Origin: Pseudoxanthomonas wuyuanensis
GTDB taxonomy: Bacteria; Pseudomonadota; Gammaproteobacteria; Xanthomonadales; Xanthomonadaceae
Reading direction: 5' to 3'
Assembly (NCBI RefSeq): GCF_900215535.1
Contig: NZ_OCND01000012.1
Span: 52,797 to 116,796, forward strand
Length of the DNA stretch: 64,000 nt
The notes below the pieces were generated by a model. It was given only the letters and a program-made list of their open reading frames with translations. It searched no databases and was not told the origin of the DNA. The position numbers were made by a program, and so were the translations under genes. This document shows, in pieces, positions 39,221 through 48,686 of the stretch (the stretch's first letter is position 1; each line of letters opens with the position of its first letter).

Positions 39221-42200
39221 GCGATGCCGTGTTCGACACCGATCTGCAGGCGCGCAGCCTGGTCGAAGCCAGCGCCGGCACCGGCAAGACCTACGCGCTG
39301 GCGGGACTGTTCGCGCGGGCGGTGATCGTGGACCGGCTGCGCGTGCCGCAGGTGCTGGCGGTGACCTATACCGTGGCGGCCACCCAGGAGCTGCGCGAAC
39401 GCGTACGCCTGCGCCTGCGGCAGGCGGTGGAGCTGGCCGATGGCTGGCAGGAAGGCGATCCGGAAACCCATGCGGGCGACGCGGCGGAAACCGCAATGCT
39501 GCGCCGGCTGCTGCACCAGGCCTTGGCCGCCGAGCCGCGCGAATCGCTGCCGGCGCTGCGCCAGCGGCTGGCGCGCGCGCTGCGCGAAATGGATCTGGCG
39601 GCCATCGCCACCATCCACGGCTTCTGCCAGCGCGTGTTGCGCGAGCATGCGATGGACACGCGCCAGCCCTTGCTTGCCTCGCAACTGGAAACCGCCAACG
39701 CGCCGGCGCGCGAACGGTTGGCGGCGGATCTGTGGCGCGCCTTCTCGCGCGATGCCGAGGGTGCGGATTTCCTGCACCGGCAGTTCGGGCGGGTAGCGGA
39801 CCTGGCCCGGGCGCTGCGCGATCTGCTGGCGCCCGAGCCGCTGTTGCCGCCGTTGCCGCAGGCGCTGACCGACCCGCGGCCGGCGCTGACGCAAGCCTGG
39901 CGGCAGGTTTGCGAAGCGTTCGCGGCCCATGGCGAGCCCGCCTGCGAAAGCGTCGGCCGCGCCATCGCCGATGCCGTGCTCAAGGCCAACGAGTACAAGG
40001 CCGATCATGTGGTCTCGCTGTGGGATTGGTTGCGGGCCGTCGCCGATTCGCCGGACCCGCCCCCGGCCGTGCATCCGAAGCTGCACAAATACCTGCCCGC
40101 CGCGCTGGAGAAAGGCACGCTGAAGGCCAAGGCGGGTAAAACGCCGCAGTCGCCGCTGTTTGCCACCTTCGAACCGGTCATCGACGCGATGGCGGCGGTG
40201 GAGCGGTGGCGGGAAGCGCGCGACCTGCAACAGCTGCACCGCCTGCGCGCCGATGCGCTGGGCCGCGAACGCGCGCGCAAGCAGGCCTTCAATGTGCGCG
40301 ACTACGATGACCTGATCGGCGAACTGCACGCGGCGGTCGCCGACCAGCGCGCTTCGGGCGATCTGATTGCCGCGCTGCGCCAGCAGTTTCCCTGCGTGCT
40401 GGTGGACGAGTTCCAGGACACCGATGCGCGGCAGTGGGACATCTTCGCGCGCCTGTTCGGGCAGGGTGGCCTGGTGCTGGTCGGCGACCCCAAGCAGGCC
40501 ATCTACCGCTTCCGCGGCGGCGACGTGAACACCTACGTGGTGGCGGCGCAGACCGCGCAGCAGGGCGCGGCGCTGGACCGCAACTTCCGTTCCCGTCCCC
40601 GCGTCATCCGCGCGGTCAACCTGCTGTTCGCCCACGCACCGCCGGGCGCATTGGGCGAGGGCATCGATTTCCTGCCCACCCAGGCCGGCGGCAACGCGAC
40701 CGATGCGGATTTCCTGCTGGACGGGCAAGCCGCGCCCGCCCTGCATTTCCATAGCGTGCCGCCCGCCGACAACGGCAAGGAGTACACCAAGCCGGTGTCC
40801 GTACGCATGGCCGCCGACCTCTGCGCCTACGCCATCCTGCAACGCCTGCAGCAGGCCAGTGCCGGAAGCGCGCTGCTCAAGGACAGGCTGAGCAAGGCGT
40901 TGCGACCGTTGCAGCCGCGCGACTTCGCCGTGCTGGTGCGCGATCACCGGCAGGCCGCCGCGGTGCGGCATGCACTGTCGTTGCGCGGCGTTCCCGCAGT
41001 GGCCTCCGGCCGGGAAAGCCTGTACCAGAGCGAGCAGGCACAGGAGCTGCTGACGCTGCTGCTGGCGCTGCGCGCGCCTGGCGACGACCGCCGCCTGCGC
41101 GCCGCGCTGGCCACGCCGTTGCTGGGCTGGGACGCCGCGCGGATCGCGGCGCTGGACGAAGCCGGCGAACGGTTGCGGCAATGGCAGCAGTCGCTGGTGG
41201 CCTGGCGTGCGCGCTGGGAGCGGCACGGTCCGCAGGCGATGCTGGCCGAGGTGCTGGCGGCCAATGCCGAACGGCTGCTGGGCCAGGCCGGCGGCGAACG
41301 GCGATTGACCAACTACCTGCAACTGGGTGAGCTGATGCAATCGGCTGCCGGCCGCAACCTGGGAACGCAAGGGCAACTGGACGCGCTGCGCCACGCCATC
41401 GCCCACGCCGATGGCGAAGATGAAGCGCAACAGCCGCGGCTGGAATCCGACGCCGGCCGCGTGCAGATCCTGACCCTGCACAAGAGCAAGGGCCTGGAGT
41501 TCCCGCTGGTCTATCTGCCCTTCGTCGGCATTGGCCGGCAGGAGCGGGTTGCCGGCCTGGCGATGTATACCGATGCCAGCGGCCAGCGCGTGCGGCAATG
41601 GCCAACGACGCAGACCTTCGCCGATGCGCCCGCCTGGGCCGATGCCAGGCAGGCGCACTTGGACGAGGAAAGCGCCGAGGACATGCGGCTGCTCTATGTC
41701 GGCCTGACCCGCGCCAGCCAGGCGCTGTGGCTGTGCGGCGGGCCGCTGTCGCAACACCGCAACGCCTCGTTGCATCGCCTGCTGCAGGGGGCGTCGCCGG
41801 CGCCGGAAATGCAGCAGGCGCTGGGCGGCATCGCCGTCCTGAGCACGGGCCTGCCGCCGGCGGGTTCGCCCGGGCGCCTGCCCGCCGCGCCCGCGCAGGC
41901 GGTGCCTGCGCCCCGCCCAGCCTTGCGCCGGCTGTATCGCGACTGGTGGATACACAGCTTCAGCCAGCTGCACAAGCAGCAATCGCATGGCGCCAGCGCG
42001 CTGGTCGAAGCGCGTCCGGCCGACGACGAAGCGCCGCTGGCCACCGCGCTGCCGCGACCGCGCCAGTTCGGCGGTTCGCGCTTCGGCAATACCCTGCACC
42101 ACGCGCTGGAACGCGTCGACTTCGCCGCCTGGCGCGGCCATGGCGGCGACTGGCCGCCGCCCGCACAAACGCAGCCGCTGGTCGATGCCCTGAACAGCCA

Positions 42201-42801
42201 GGGCTATCCGGAAAAGCTGCACGAAGCCGGCATCCGCGAACTGACCCCGCTGATCGCGCGCACCCTCAACGCGCCGCTGCCCGAAGGCGTCAGCCTGTGC
42301 GAGCTGCCGCCGCAGGCGCGCATTGCCGAACTGGAATTCCACCTGGCCCTGCGCGGCGCCACCACGCAGGCCTTCGTCGAACTGCTGCACCGGTACGGCG
42401 TGGCGGGCGACCGCCAGGATTTCGGCGTATGGACGCAGCTCGCCGGCTTGTTGAACGGCAAGATCGATCTGACCTACCGCCACGCCGGCCGCGTCTACGT
42501 GCTGGACTACAAGTCCAACGACCTGCCTTCGTACGACCCGGCCGCGCTGGCGCAGACCATGGCGTCCAGCGAATACGACCTGCAGGCGCTGCTCTACACC
42601 CTGGCAGTGCATCGCTGGATGCAGTTGCGCCTGGGCAAGGGTTACGACTACGAGCGCGATTTCGGCGGCGTGCGCTACCTGTTCTGCCGCGGCCTGGATG
42701 ATGCCGATCCCGCGCGCGGCGTGTTCGTGCCGCAGTTTCCGCGCGCGCTTATCGAAGCGGCCGATGCCTTGCTGGTGCCGCCGCTGGAGTCCGCCGCATG
42801 A
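39217..42801 (+). CDS. recB: exodeoxyribonuclease V subunit beta (RecB)
   Basis: 1194 residues, GTG start in a GTGA overlap with recC. UvrD-type helicase: Walker A SAGTGKTYA (residues 19-27), Walker B LVDEFQDTD and motif VI LYVGLTRA. The C-terminal RecB nuclease shows VYVLDYKSNDLP and LQALLYTLAVHRW, the D-x-K and Q-x3-Y residues of the family. It is the slow 3'-5' helicase and the only nuclease of RecBCD. Confidence 0.97.
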   Translation: MSDAVFDTDLQARSLVEASAGTGKTYALAGLFARAVIVDRLRVPQVLAVTYTVAATQELRERVRLRLRQAVELADGWQEGDPETHAGDAAETAMLRRLLHQALAAEPRESLPALRQRLARALREMDLAAIATIHGFCQRVLREHAMDTRQPLLASQLETANAPARERLAADLWRAFSRDAEGADFLHRQFGRVADLARALRDLLAPEPLLPPLPQALTDPRPALTQAWRQVCEAFAAHGEPACESVGRAIADAVLKANEYKADHVVSLWDWLRAVADSPDPPPAVHPKLHKYLPAALEKGTLKAKAGKTPQSPLFATFEPVIDAMAAVERWREARDLQQLHRLRADALGRERARKQAFNVRDYDDLIGELHAAVADQRASGDLIAALRQQFPCVLVDEFQDTDARQWDIFARLFGQGGLVLVGDPKQAIYRFRGGDVNTYVVAAQTAQQGAALDRNFRSRPRVIRAVNLLFAHAPPGALGEGIDFLPTQAGGNATDADFLLDGQAAPALHFHSVPPADNGKEYTKPVSVRMAADLCAYAILQRLQQASAGSALLKDRLSKALRPLQPRDFAVLVRDHRQAAAVRHALSLRGVPAVASGRESLYQSEQAQELLTLLLALRAPGDDRRLRAALATPLLGWDAARIAALDEAGERLRQWQQSLVAWRARWERHGPQAMLAEVLAANAERLLGQAGGERRLTNYLQLGELMQSAAGRNLGTQGQLDALRHAIAHADGEDEAQQPRLESDAGRVQILTLHKSKGLEFPLVYLPFVGIGRQERVAGLAMYTDASGQRVRQWPTTQTFADAPAWADARQAHLDEESAEDMRLLYVGLTRASQALWLCGGPLSQHRNASLHRLLQGASPAPEMQQALGGIAVLSTGLPPAGSPGRLPAAPAQAVPAPRPALRRLYRDWWIHSFSQLHKQQSHGASALVEARPADDEAPLATALPRPRQFGGSRFGNTLHHALERVDFAAWRGHGGDWPPPAQTQPLVDALNSQGYPEKLHEAGIRELTPLIARTLNAPLPEGVSLCELPPQARIAELEFHLALRGATTQAFVELLHRYGVAGDRQDFGVWTQLAGLLNGKIDLTYRHAGRVYVLDYKSNDLPSYDPAALAQTMASSEYDLQALLYTLAVHRWMQLRLGKGYDYERDFGGVRYLFCRGLDDADPARGVFVPQFPRALIEAADALLVPPLESAA

Positions 42802-44732
42802 GCGCGCTGGCGTCGCTGTCCGTTTTCGGCGACCGCCTGCGCGCCGTCGATCTGGCCCTGGCCGACGCGCTGCGGCGGCTGGATCCGCACACCGACGAGC
42901 GCGTACTGCTGGGCGCGGCACTGGCGTCGCTGGCGGTAAGCGCCGGCCATGCGGCGTTCGATCCCGCGCGGCCGCACTGGTTGCTGGGCCGCAGCGAGGA
43001 TCTGCCGGACGCCGGCGACTGGATCGCCGCCTGGCGCGCATCGCCGTGGGTCAGCGAACCGGGCGCCGGGGACATCGCGGCTCCTGCCGCGCCGCTGGTG
43101 CTGGAAAACGGATTGCTGTACCTGCGCCGCTATCGCGAATACGAACGCGGGCTGGCCGCAGGTTTGCGGCGGCTGGCGGCGCAGGCGCCGGCGGACAGCG
43201 ATATCGCCGCCGCGCAGCCGTTGTTCGCGGATCTGTTCCCGCAGGCCCGGCAGGGCGACCGCCAGGCGCGTGCGGCGGCGTTGTCGCTGCTGCAATCGTT
43301 GCTGCTGATCACTGGCGGTCCCGGCACCGGCAAGACCACCACCATCGCGCGCCTGCTGTTGCTGCTGGTCGCGCAAGCCGCCGCGCACGGCAGGGTGCCG
43401 CGGATCGCCCTGGCCGCGCCCACCGGGCGCGCGGCCGACCGCATGTCCGAAAGCCTGCATGCGGCCCTGGCGAAACTCGAAGGACTGCCCAGCCTTCGTC
43501 CCGAATGGCCGGCGGCATTGCCGCAACGGGCCAGCACCCTGCACCGCTTGCTGGGCAGCCGGCCAGGCAGCCCGCAGTTCCGCCATCATGCCGGCCATCC
43601 ATTGCCGTTCGACATCATCGTGGTGGACGAGGCCTCGATGGTGGACCTGCCGCTGATGGCCAAGCTGGTGGACGCGGTGCCCGACGGCGCGCGCCTGATC
43701 CTGCTGGGCGACCGCGACCAGCTGCCCTCGGTGGAAGCCGGCGACGTGCTGGCCGCCATCGGCGATGCGGCCGGCGACGGCGACGCATTGCCGGAGGCGC
43801 TGGGCCTGCGGTTGGCGCCGTTGCTGGGGCCAGTCCCTGATAGGAGCGACGTAAATCGCGACTTGAAAGCCACGGCCGCCAGAGATATTCCGACGCAGGT
43901 GGATCTGTTCGCAGAAGAGGAGACCGGGAGTTCCAACACTACGGTCGCGACTTACGTCGCTCCCACAGATGACGCACCGCCGCTGGCCGGCCACCGCGTG
44001 CAACTGCTGCGCGGCTATCGCCAGTCCGAGGAACTGGATCTGGCGCCGCTGGCCGATGCGGTGCGCACCGGCGATGCCGATGCCGCGCTGTCGCTGCTGC
44101 GCGGCCGCTCCCTGCGCGGCGTGGAGTTCCACCAGGACGCTGCCGGCCCGCTGGCCGCTGCCACCCGGTCCGAGCTGCTGGCGCACTGGCGCGGCATGGC
44201 GGCGCAAACCGATCCGGCCGCCGCCCTGGCGTTGGCCGACCGCCTGCGCCTGCTGACCGCGCTGCGCGAAGGCCCGCAGGGCGCGGCCACGTTGAATGCG
44301 CAGATCGAGGAAGCCCTGGCGGGCGTCCAGCGCGAGACCTACTTCCATGGACGCCTGCTGCTGATCACCGAGAACAGCTACCGGCATGGACTGTTCAACG
44401 GCGATGTCGGCATCTGCCTGCGCCAGCCGGACGGCGCCACCGCGGTGTTCTTCCCCGGCGGCGAAGGCGTGCGCGGTTTCCACCCGGCCGCCTTGCCCGC
44501 CCACCTCAGCGCCTTCGCGTTGACCGTGCACAAGGCGCAGGGCTCGGAGTTCGACCAGGCATGGGTGGTGCTGCCGCGCCAGGATGCGCGCACGCTGACC
44601 CGCGAACTGCTCTACACCGCCATCACCCGCGCGCGCCGCCAGGTGCATCTGTTCGCCCACCCGGACATCCTGCGCGTCACGCTGTCGCGCCAGGCCCAGC
44701 GGATCGCGGGCCTGGCGGAAAGACTGGGCTGA
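42798..44732 (+). CDS. recD: exodeoxyribonuclease V subunit alpha (RecD), with in-frame REP-like insert
   Basis: 644 residues, ATG start in an ATGA overlap with recB. Superfamily 1B helicase: Walker A GGPGTGKTTT (173-182), Walker B VVDEASMVDLPLM, motif III LLGDRDQLPSVEAGDVL and the C-terminal motif VI region LLYTAITRAR. Residues 348-390 are translated from a REP-like inverted repeat (43841-43965), rich in polar residues and without resemblance to RecD. The insert falls in the variable loop between motif III and HRVQLLRGYRQSEEL, so function is probably kept. It is the fast 5'-3' helicase. Confidence 0.96.
   Translation: MSALASLSVFGDRLRAVDLALADALRRLDPHTDERVLLGAALASLAVSAGHAAFDPARPHWLLGRSEDLPDAGDWIAAWRASPWVSEPGAGDIAAPAAPLVLENGLLYLRRYREYERGLAAGLRRLAAQAPADSDIAAAQPLFADLFPQARQGDRQARAAALSLLQSLLLITGGPGTGKTTTIARLLLLLVAQAAAHGRVPRIALAAPTGRAADRMSESLHAALAKLEGLPSLRPEWPAALPQRASTLHRLLGSRPGSPQFRHHAGHPLPFDIIVVDEASMVDLPLMAKLVDAVPDGARLILLGDRDQLPSVEAGDVLAAIGDAAGDGDALPEALGLRLAPLLGPVPDRSDVNRDLKATAARDIPTQVDLFAEEETGSSNTTVATYVAPTDDAPPLAGHRVQLLRGYRQSEELDLAPLADAVRTGDADAALSLLRGRSLRGVEFHQDAAGPLAAATRSELLAHWRGMAAQTDPAAALALADRLRLLTALREGPQGAATLNAQIEEALAGVQRETYFHGRLLLITENSYRHGLFNGDVGICLRQPDGATAVFFPGGEGVRGFHPAALPAHLSAFALTVHKAQGSEFDQAWVVLPRQDARTLTRELLYTAITRARRQVHLFAHPDILRVTLSRQAQRIAGLAERLG
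43841..43965. repeat. REP-like element translated in frame within recD
   Basis: Left arm 43841-43862 (TAGGAGCGACGTAAATCGCG...) and right arm 43944-43965 are reverse complements with two mismatches and an 81-base loop. The arms match the family at 19448 and 27705. Its reading frame is open throughout and keeps the downstream recD frame. Confidence 0.85.
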
Positions 44733-44790
44733 TGCGGCGCGCGTGGCGGCGATGGATCATGTACACCGCCCCATCATGTGAGGAACGGAA

Positions 44791-45141
44791 ATGCGCCAGG
44801 AAAAAGTCTTCGCAATGGAATTCGCCCGCCTGTACCCGCTTTACCTCAAGAAGGTCGAAGCCAAGGGTCGCAGCAAAGAGGAACTCGACCAGGTCATCGG
44901 CTGGTTGACCGGTTACAGGGATGAAGGGCTGCGCCGCCAGATTGAAGCCGGCAGCAGCCTTGAAACCTTCTTCGCGCAGGCGCCGCGGTTCAATCCCAAT
45001 GCCGCGCTGATCAAAGGCGTGGTATGCGGGATCCGGGTGGAAGAGGTCGAACACCCGCTGATGCAGAAGATCCGCTACCTGGACAAGCTGGTCGATGAGC
45101 TGGCAAAGGGGAAGGCGCTGGAGAAGATTCTGCGCAAGTGA
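44791..45141 (+). CDS. DUF2200 family protein (intact copy 1)
   Basis: 116 residues, the full family length. The sequence runs [38 protein letters not shown] to the C-terminal [24 protein letters not shown]. The protein is small, helical and charged; function unknown. Two further copies, one frameshifted (48816) and one truncated (50998), lie in the same orientation. It follows recD by 58 bases and faces hipA convergently. Confidence 0.88.
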   Translation: MRQEKVFAMEFARLYPLYLKKVEAKGRSKEELDQVIGWLTGYRDEGLRRQIEAGSSLETFFAQAPRFNPNAALIKGVVCGIRVEEVEHPLMQKIRYLDKLVDELAKGKALEKILRK

Positions 45142-45225
45142 CCCTTCCGTGCATTCGGGGGGACTTCGCGTGCGCATCAAGCGGATATTCCCGGCAGCGG
45201 CAAATTGCTTGCCGCAAAGCGTGGT

Positions 45226-46482
45226 TTACCGATCCGGATCGATAACGCCCCGCATCAGCGCAATCTCGCCCGCAGGCGCGCCCAGCGCGCGCGCGCGGGT
45301 CTCCCAGCCGCGCACCGCCGCGCGCACATGTTCGGCCAACGCAGCCGCGGTGTTCCTTGAGAGGCGGTAGTAGTCGGCCGTGGCCAGCAGCAGGCTCGAA
45401 TCCGGCGATGGGTCGCTGCCATCGATTGCGAGCACATGGTGATCCTTGTCGGGATTCGGGTTGACATCGAAAGCCGGCGACAGTCGCCAGCCATCGCCAG
45501 CGCGCAGGAAGCCGTGATTGCGCAGGTGATCGTCGCGGTTGCCGATCAGGACATTGAACAGGACTCGCCGGAACAGCTGTTCCAGGTCGCTTGCGATCTG
45601 CGTGGAGGTGCCGCTGGTTTCGATGACCTGCACCAGATCCAGGTAGCTGTGCCCCTCGCTCTCGCTGACGTCCAGCTGGGTCATGGCCGAGGAGAACATG
45701 CGGCGCGAGGTTGATGTGCGGTCGAAGCGCTGCACCGCGTAGGTGTGGCCGCGATCCGAGAACTGCATCAGCCGTGCTTCGGGCATGTCGATACCGGCGT
45801 CGAGCGAGAGCTGGTAAGCCAGGAACTCCCACAGCCCCACGTTGACGCGGTCATCGTTGGACGGGAACTTGGCCAGCCACAGCTGCCCCGCCGGGTCGCG
45901 GAAGCTGGCTTTCGGCCTGGCGCCGCCCAGTGAAGCGCCAGGGGCCACGATCTGCTTGATCCAGCGGACCATCTCGTCCGTCAGGTCGGCATCGGCGCGT
46001 TCCACATGCGCGGCGATCGCCTCGAGCTGACGCAGGTCGGTGACTGGCGGCGCGCTGAGCGTGCGATCGTCCACGTAGCGTCCGGAAGCCGGATCGACCA
46101 GGCGCAGCGCCCCCATGCGCGACTCGTCATTGACGCCCACCAGGTAATCCCAGGCGCGCAGGCTGCGCACTCTGCGCTCCTGCTCGCGCGCCTCGACGGC
46201 CTCGCGGCGGTCCATCAGGCGCTTGCCCCAGCGGTCGGGGGAGCAGTCCTGGAAGGCGCCCGACAATTCGTTGGCGCCGGCTCTCGCATATTGCGGGCCT
46301 GTACCGAAGTAGAACTCGTGATCCAGCGGAAACGCCGCCACCGGCCCGGCGCTGGCCAGCCAGTGCGGGTCGTACTCGAAGCTGATCGTGTCGCCGGTCC
46401 GGCTGGCGGTCTTCGACAATTGGCCAACCAGAGCGGAGCCGCCGAGGGATGCATCGTCCATCCAGACTTCCACGCGGTTCAC
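45226..46482 (-). CDS. hipA: HipA-family serine/threonine kinase toxin (module 1)
   Basis: 418 residues. The HipA kinase fold is shown by ASLGGARPKASF (183-194), the ATP-lysine in LWLAKFPS, the catalytic loop IGNRDDHLRNHG (313-324) and the metal aspartate in AFDVNPNP. HipA toxins phosphorylate a cytosolic target such as glutamyl-tRNA synthetase, causing dormancy (family knowledge). The N-terminal domain is of the HipA_N/YjjJ-like kind. The start overlaps the hipB stop by four bases. It differs strongly from the second HipA at 47421. Confidence 0.92.
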   Translation of the reverse strand: MNRVEVWMDDASLGGSALVGQLSKTASRTGDTISFEYDPHWLASAGPVAAFPLDHEFYFGTGPQYARAGANELSGAFQDCSPDRWGKRLMDRREAVEAREQERRVRSLRAWDYLVGVNDESRMGALRLVDPASGRYVDDRTLSAPPVTDLRQLEAIAAHVERADADLTDEMVRWIKQIVAPGASLGGARPKASFRDPAGQLWLAKFPSNDDRVNVGLWEFLAYQLSLDAGIDMPEARLMQFSDRGHTYAVQRFDRTSTSRRMFSSAMTQLDVSESEGHSYLDLVQVIETSGTSTQIASDLEQLFRRVLFNVLIGNRDDHLRNHGFLRAGDGWRLSPAFDVNPNPDKDHHVLAIDGSDPSPDSSLLLATADYYRLSRNTAAALAEHVRAAVRGWETRARALGAPAGEIALMRGVIDPDR

Positions 46483-46805
46483 GGCTTGGGTGTCCGTGAC
46501 CGTGGCGGGGCGTTGGTGCGCCGGAGCGCGTTGTCCTGCAGCTCGCGACCCAGCGTGTCCTGCGCGGCAATCAGATCGATGTCGCCGCCCAGGCCAAGCG
46601 CGGTCAGCGCCCGCAGCACGGTGGCCAGACTGGTCGACGGATCGCCGTTCTCCAGTTTGGCGAGGGTCGGCACGCTGACCCCCACGCGCTCGGCCAGCAC
46701 TTCCTGGGTCATCGAGCGGCGCATCCGGGCGGCGCGCAGGCGCTGGCCCAGCGCCTCGATCTGGCGCTGCACACGGGGATGGGTGGGAGGGGTTCGCTTC
46801 GCCAT
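46479..46805 (-). CDS. hipB: HipB-type XRE antitoxin (module 1)
   Basis: 108 residues. An XRE helix-turn-helix spans about residues 19-75 (LGQRLRAARMRRSMTQEVLAERVGVSVPTLAKLENGDPSTSL). A basic Pro/Arg-rich tail follows. It neutralises HipA and represses the module. A symmetric site with arms CCAAATTAA ... TTAATTTTGG lies directly upstream. Confidence 0.92.
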   Translation of the reverse strand: MAKRTPPTHPRVQRQIEALGQRLRAARMRRSMTQEVLAERVGVSVPTLAKLENGDPSTSLATVLRALTALGLGGDIDLIAAQDTLGRELQDNALRRTNAPPRSRTPKP

Positions 46806-47178
46806 GCCAAATTAAATTACAGTTCCTGGCCGGAAACGCAAGTTAATTTTGGATTTTGTCGACTTTCCTGTTCAGCTCGTAGCCCAGGTAACCCCGGACT
46901 TGATCCGGGGCACCGGGGCGCTTCACACGGAAAGCCAGGCTCCTCGGGTGGCATTCGACCTTATCCGGGTACTTGCTTGCGGTCAGCTTGTCGTAGGGCG
47001 GGTCTTGACCCGCCTTCCGGGACGTCGTCCTCCTGCAAGGAGCTCGCGCCGGGGACGGCGCTCCTAACCTGGTCATTGGACCAATCAGTTCACTTTCCCG
47101 AACGGGACAAAAACGTTGACGAAAGCCCGTTTCTCTGTAAATTTACCCGTTCGGTATAAAGCAGTTTGTTCGTAACCC
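46806..47178. other. 373-base divergent region between the two hipBA modules
   Basis: No gene is supported. The left end holds the hipB operator (46807-46852) and the right end two of the three operators of module 2. The centre (about 46870-47080) is a GC-rich intergenic sequence with a small inverted repeat CCCCGGACTTGATCCGGGG near 46893-46911. Confidence 0.6.
46807..46852. promoter_or_regulatory. hipBA module 1 operator
   Basis: Inverted arms CCAAATTAA (46807-46815) and TTAATTTTGG (46843-46852) flank a 27-base spacer that begins one base after the hipB start codon. The same sequence recurs as a relic at 49188-49233. Confidence 0.7.
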
Positions 47179-47208
47179 ATGGACAACCAATTTTCCCGTT
47201 CGGGACAA
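47094..47208. promoter_or_regulatory. three regularly spaced operators of hipBA module 2
   Basis: Palindromes TTCCCGAACGGGACA (core 47097-47106), ACCCGTTCGGTAT (core 47146-47155) and TTCCCGTTCGGGACA (core 47195-47204) are each centred 49 bases apart. The third lies inside the antitoxin coding region, after the ATG at 47179. They probably bind the XRE antitoxin cooperatively. Confidence 0.75.
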
Positions 47209-47424
47209 GGCTGGTCAGATACGCCACTCAGTATCGGGGCCGCCGTGCGCCAGGCGCGGCGCAGCCATGGTTTGACCCAAACCCAACTGGCGGGGTTGGC
47301 CGGCACCGGGCTGCGCTTCATCAGTGAACTGGAACGCGGCAAGCCCAGCGTAGCGCTGGACAAGACCTTGGCGGTCCTGGCGGTGCTGGGTCTGCGCCTC
47401 CAAATCAGCGCCGCCAAGCCATGA
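47179..47424 (+). CDS. hipB: HipB-type XRE antitoxin (module 2)
   Basis: 81 residues. Single XRE helix-turn-helix (IGAAVRQARRSHGLTQTQLAGLAGTGLRFISELERGKPSVALDKTL) and almost nothing else, the small E. coli-like HipB size. The first codons (FSRSG) overlap its own third operator. The stop overlaps the hipA start by four bases. Confidence 0.93.
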   Translation: MDNQFSRSGQGWSDTPLSIGAAVRQARRSHGLTQTQLAGLAGTGLRFISELERGKPSVALDKTLAVLAVLGLRLQISAAKP

Positions 47425-48686
47425 CCGATTCCTTGCAAGTCACGCTGTTCGATCAGCCCATCGGCGACCTTGCCATCACCGGCGCGCAAAGTCCGGAAGA
47501 CTGGCATTTCACTTACCAACCCGACTACCTGGCCTCGTCGGCGCCGGTGCCGCTATCGGTTGCATTGCCTCTGCAAGCGGATTCCTATCAAGGCGCAGCG
47601 GTTCGCAACTGGTTCTGCAATTTGCTGCCCGAAGGTGGGGTGCGCGACGCAATCGCCGCCCGGCTGCGCATTGCGCCCAGCGACGACTTCGCCTTGCTGG
47701 CGGCTATCGGGGGCGAATGCGCCGGTGCGGTGAGCATTCAGTCGCCAGGCCCGCGAGCCGAACTTCCGCAAGACGAAGAAAATGATCTGGAAACGCTGCT
47801 GTACCTGCAGGGCGAAGACGCGGGTGAAGGCGCTTGGGCCTTGCTTGGAACTCCGCTGCGGCTGTCCCTGGCCGGGGCCCAGGACAAGATCGCGGTCATC
47901 GCCGAACCCGATGGCCGGCTGCGGCTTCCGGGCCGCAATGAACTCAGTACCCACATCGTCAAACCCGACAGTCGCCGATTCCGCGGACTGCGCGATCTGG
48001 AAGCGCTCGGCCTGGCGTTGGCCCGCGCGGTCGGCTTGCCGGTTGCACCGTCCCGCCCTGTGGAGGTCATGGGCCGTCCGGCGCTGTTGATCGAGCGCTA
48101 CGACCGTACAACGGACGGCCGCCGAACCCAGCGCCTGCACCAGGAGGATTTCTGCCAAGCCTTGGGTTACCCGGGTGAAATGAAATACGAAAGTCAGGGA
48201 GGCCCTGGACTTGCCCGGTGCTCCGCGCTGATTCGCCAGCTAGGCCTGGGCCCGGCTGCCGTGCAGGGACTGCTGGACTGGGCGGTATTCAACGCCCTGA
48301 TCGGTAACGCTGACGCCCATGCCAAGAATCTGGCACTGCTCTGCGATCGCCAAGGCTATCGCCGGCTGGCGCCGTTCTACGACCTGGTTCCCACCGTAGT
48401 TCTACCCGAGTCCCTGATCACGCGCGCGCCGGCACTACGGATCGGCGCGGCCGCTCGCATCGAGGCAATCACTGCCCAGGACTGGCGCACGTTCGCTGCC
48501 CAGTCGCAGTACGCACCTCGTTTCGTACTGAACCGGGTCGCCGGCATGGCCAATGCGCTACTGGATTGCCTCAATGCCGTAGGCGACCAACTCATCGAAC
48601 AGGGCTGCGATGGCAAGCGCATCGCCAGTGCCACCCAGCTCATCGCAAACAATGTCCGCCAATTGCAGGCATTGGCTTCGGCTTGA
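47421..48686 (+). CDS. hipA: HipA-family serine/threonine kinase toxin (module 2)
   Basis: 421 residues. It carries the HipA N-terminal couple domain (about 10-110) and the kinase core: SLAGAQDKIAV (149-159), the lysine in HIVKP (181), the catalytic loop IGNADAHAKN (294-303) and the metal aspartate in FYDLVPT. This is closer to E. coli HipA in layout than module 1. All catalytic residues are present, so the toxin should be active. It precedes a frameshifted DUF2200 copy. Confidence 0.94.
   Translation: MTDSLQVTLFDQPIGDLAITGAQSPEDWHFTYQPDYLASSAPVPLSVALPLQADSYQGAAVRNWFCNLLPEGGVRDAIAARLRIAPSDDFALLAAIGGECAGAVSIQSPGPRAELPQDEENDLETLLYLQGEDAGEGAWALLGTPLRLSLAGAQDKIAVIAEPDGRLRLPGRNELSTHIVKPDSRRFRGLRDLEALGLALARAVGLPVAPSRPVEVMGRPALLIERYDRTTDGRRTQRLHQEDFCQALGYPGEMKYESQGGPGLARCSALIRQLGLGPAAVQGLLDWAVFNALIGNADAHAKNLALLCDRQGYRRLAPFYDLVPTVVLPESLITRAPALRIGAAARIEAITAQDWRTFAAQSQYAPRFVLNRVAGMANALLDCLNAVGDQLIEQGCDGKRIASATQLIANNVRQLQALASA

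Noticed and set aside
36275..39496. 1073-codon minus-strand frame
   Set aside because: Antisense shadow of recC with the same low-complexity character.
38758..43041. 1427-codon open frame on the minus strand
   Set aside because: It is antisense to recC, recB and recD, whose protein families are certain. Long antisense frames are expected at this GC content; the composition is Gln/Arg/His-rich without family motifs.
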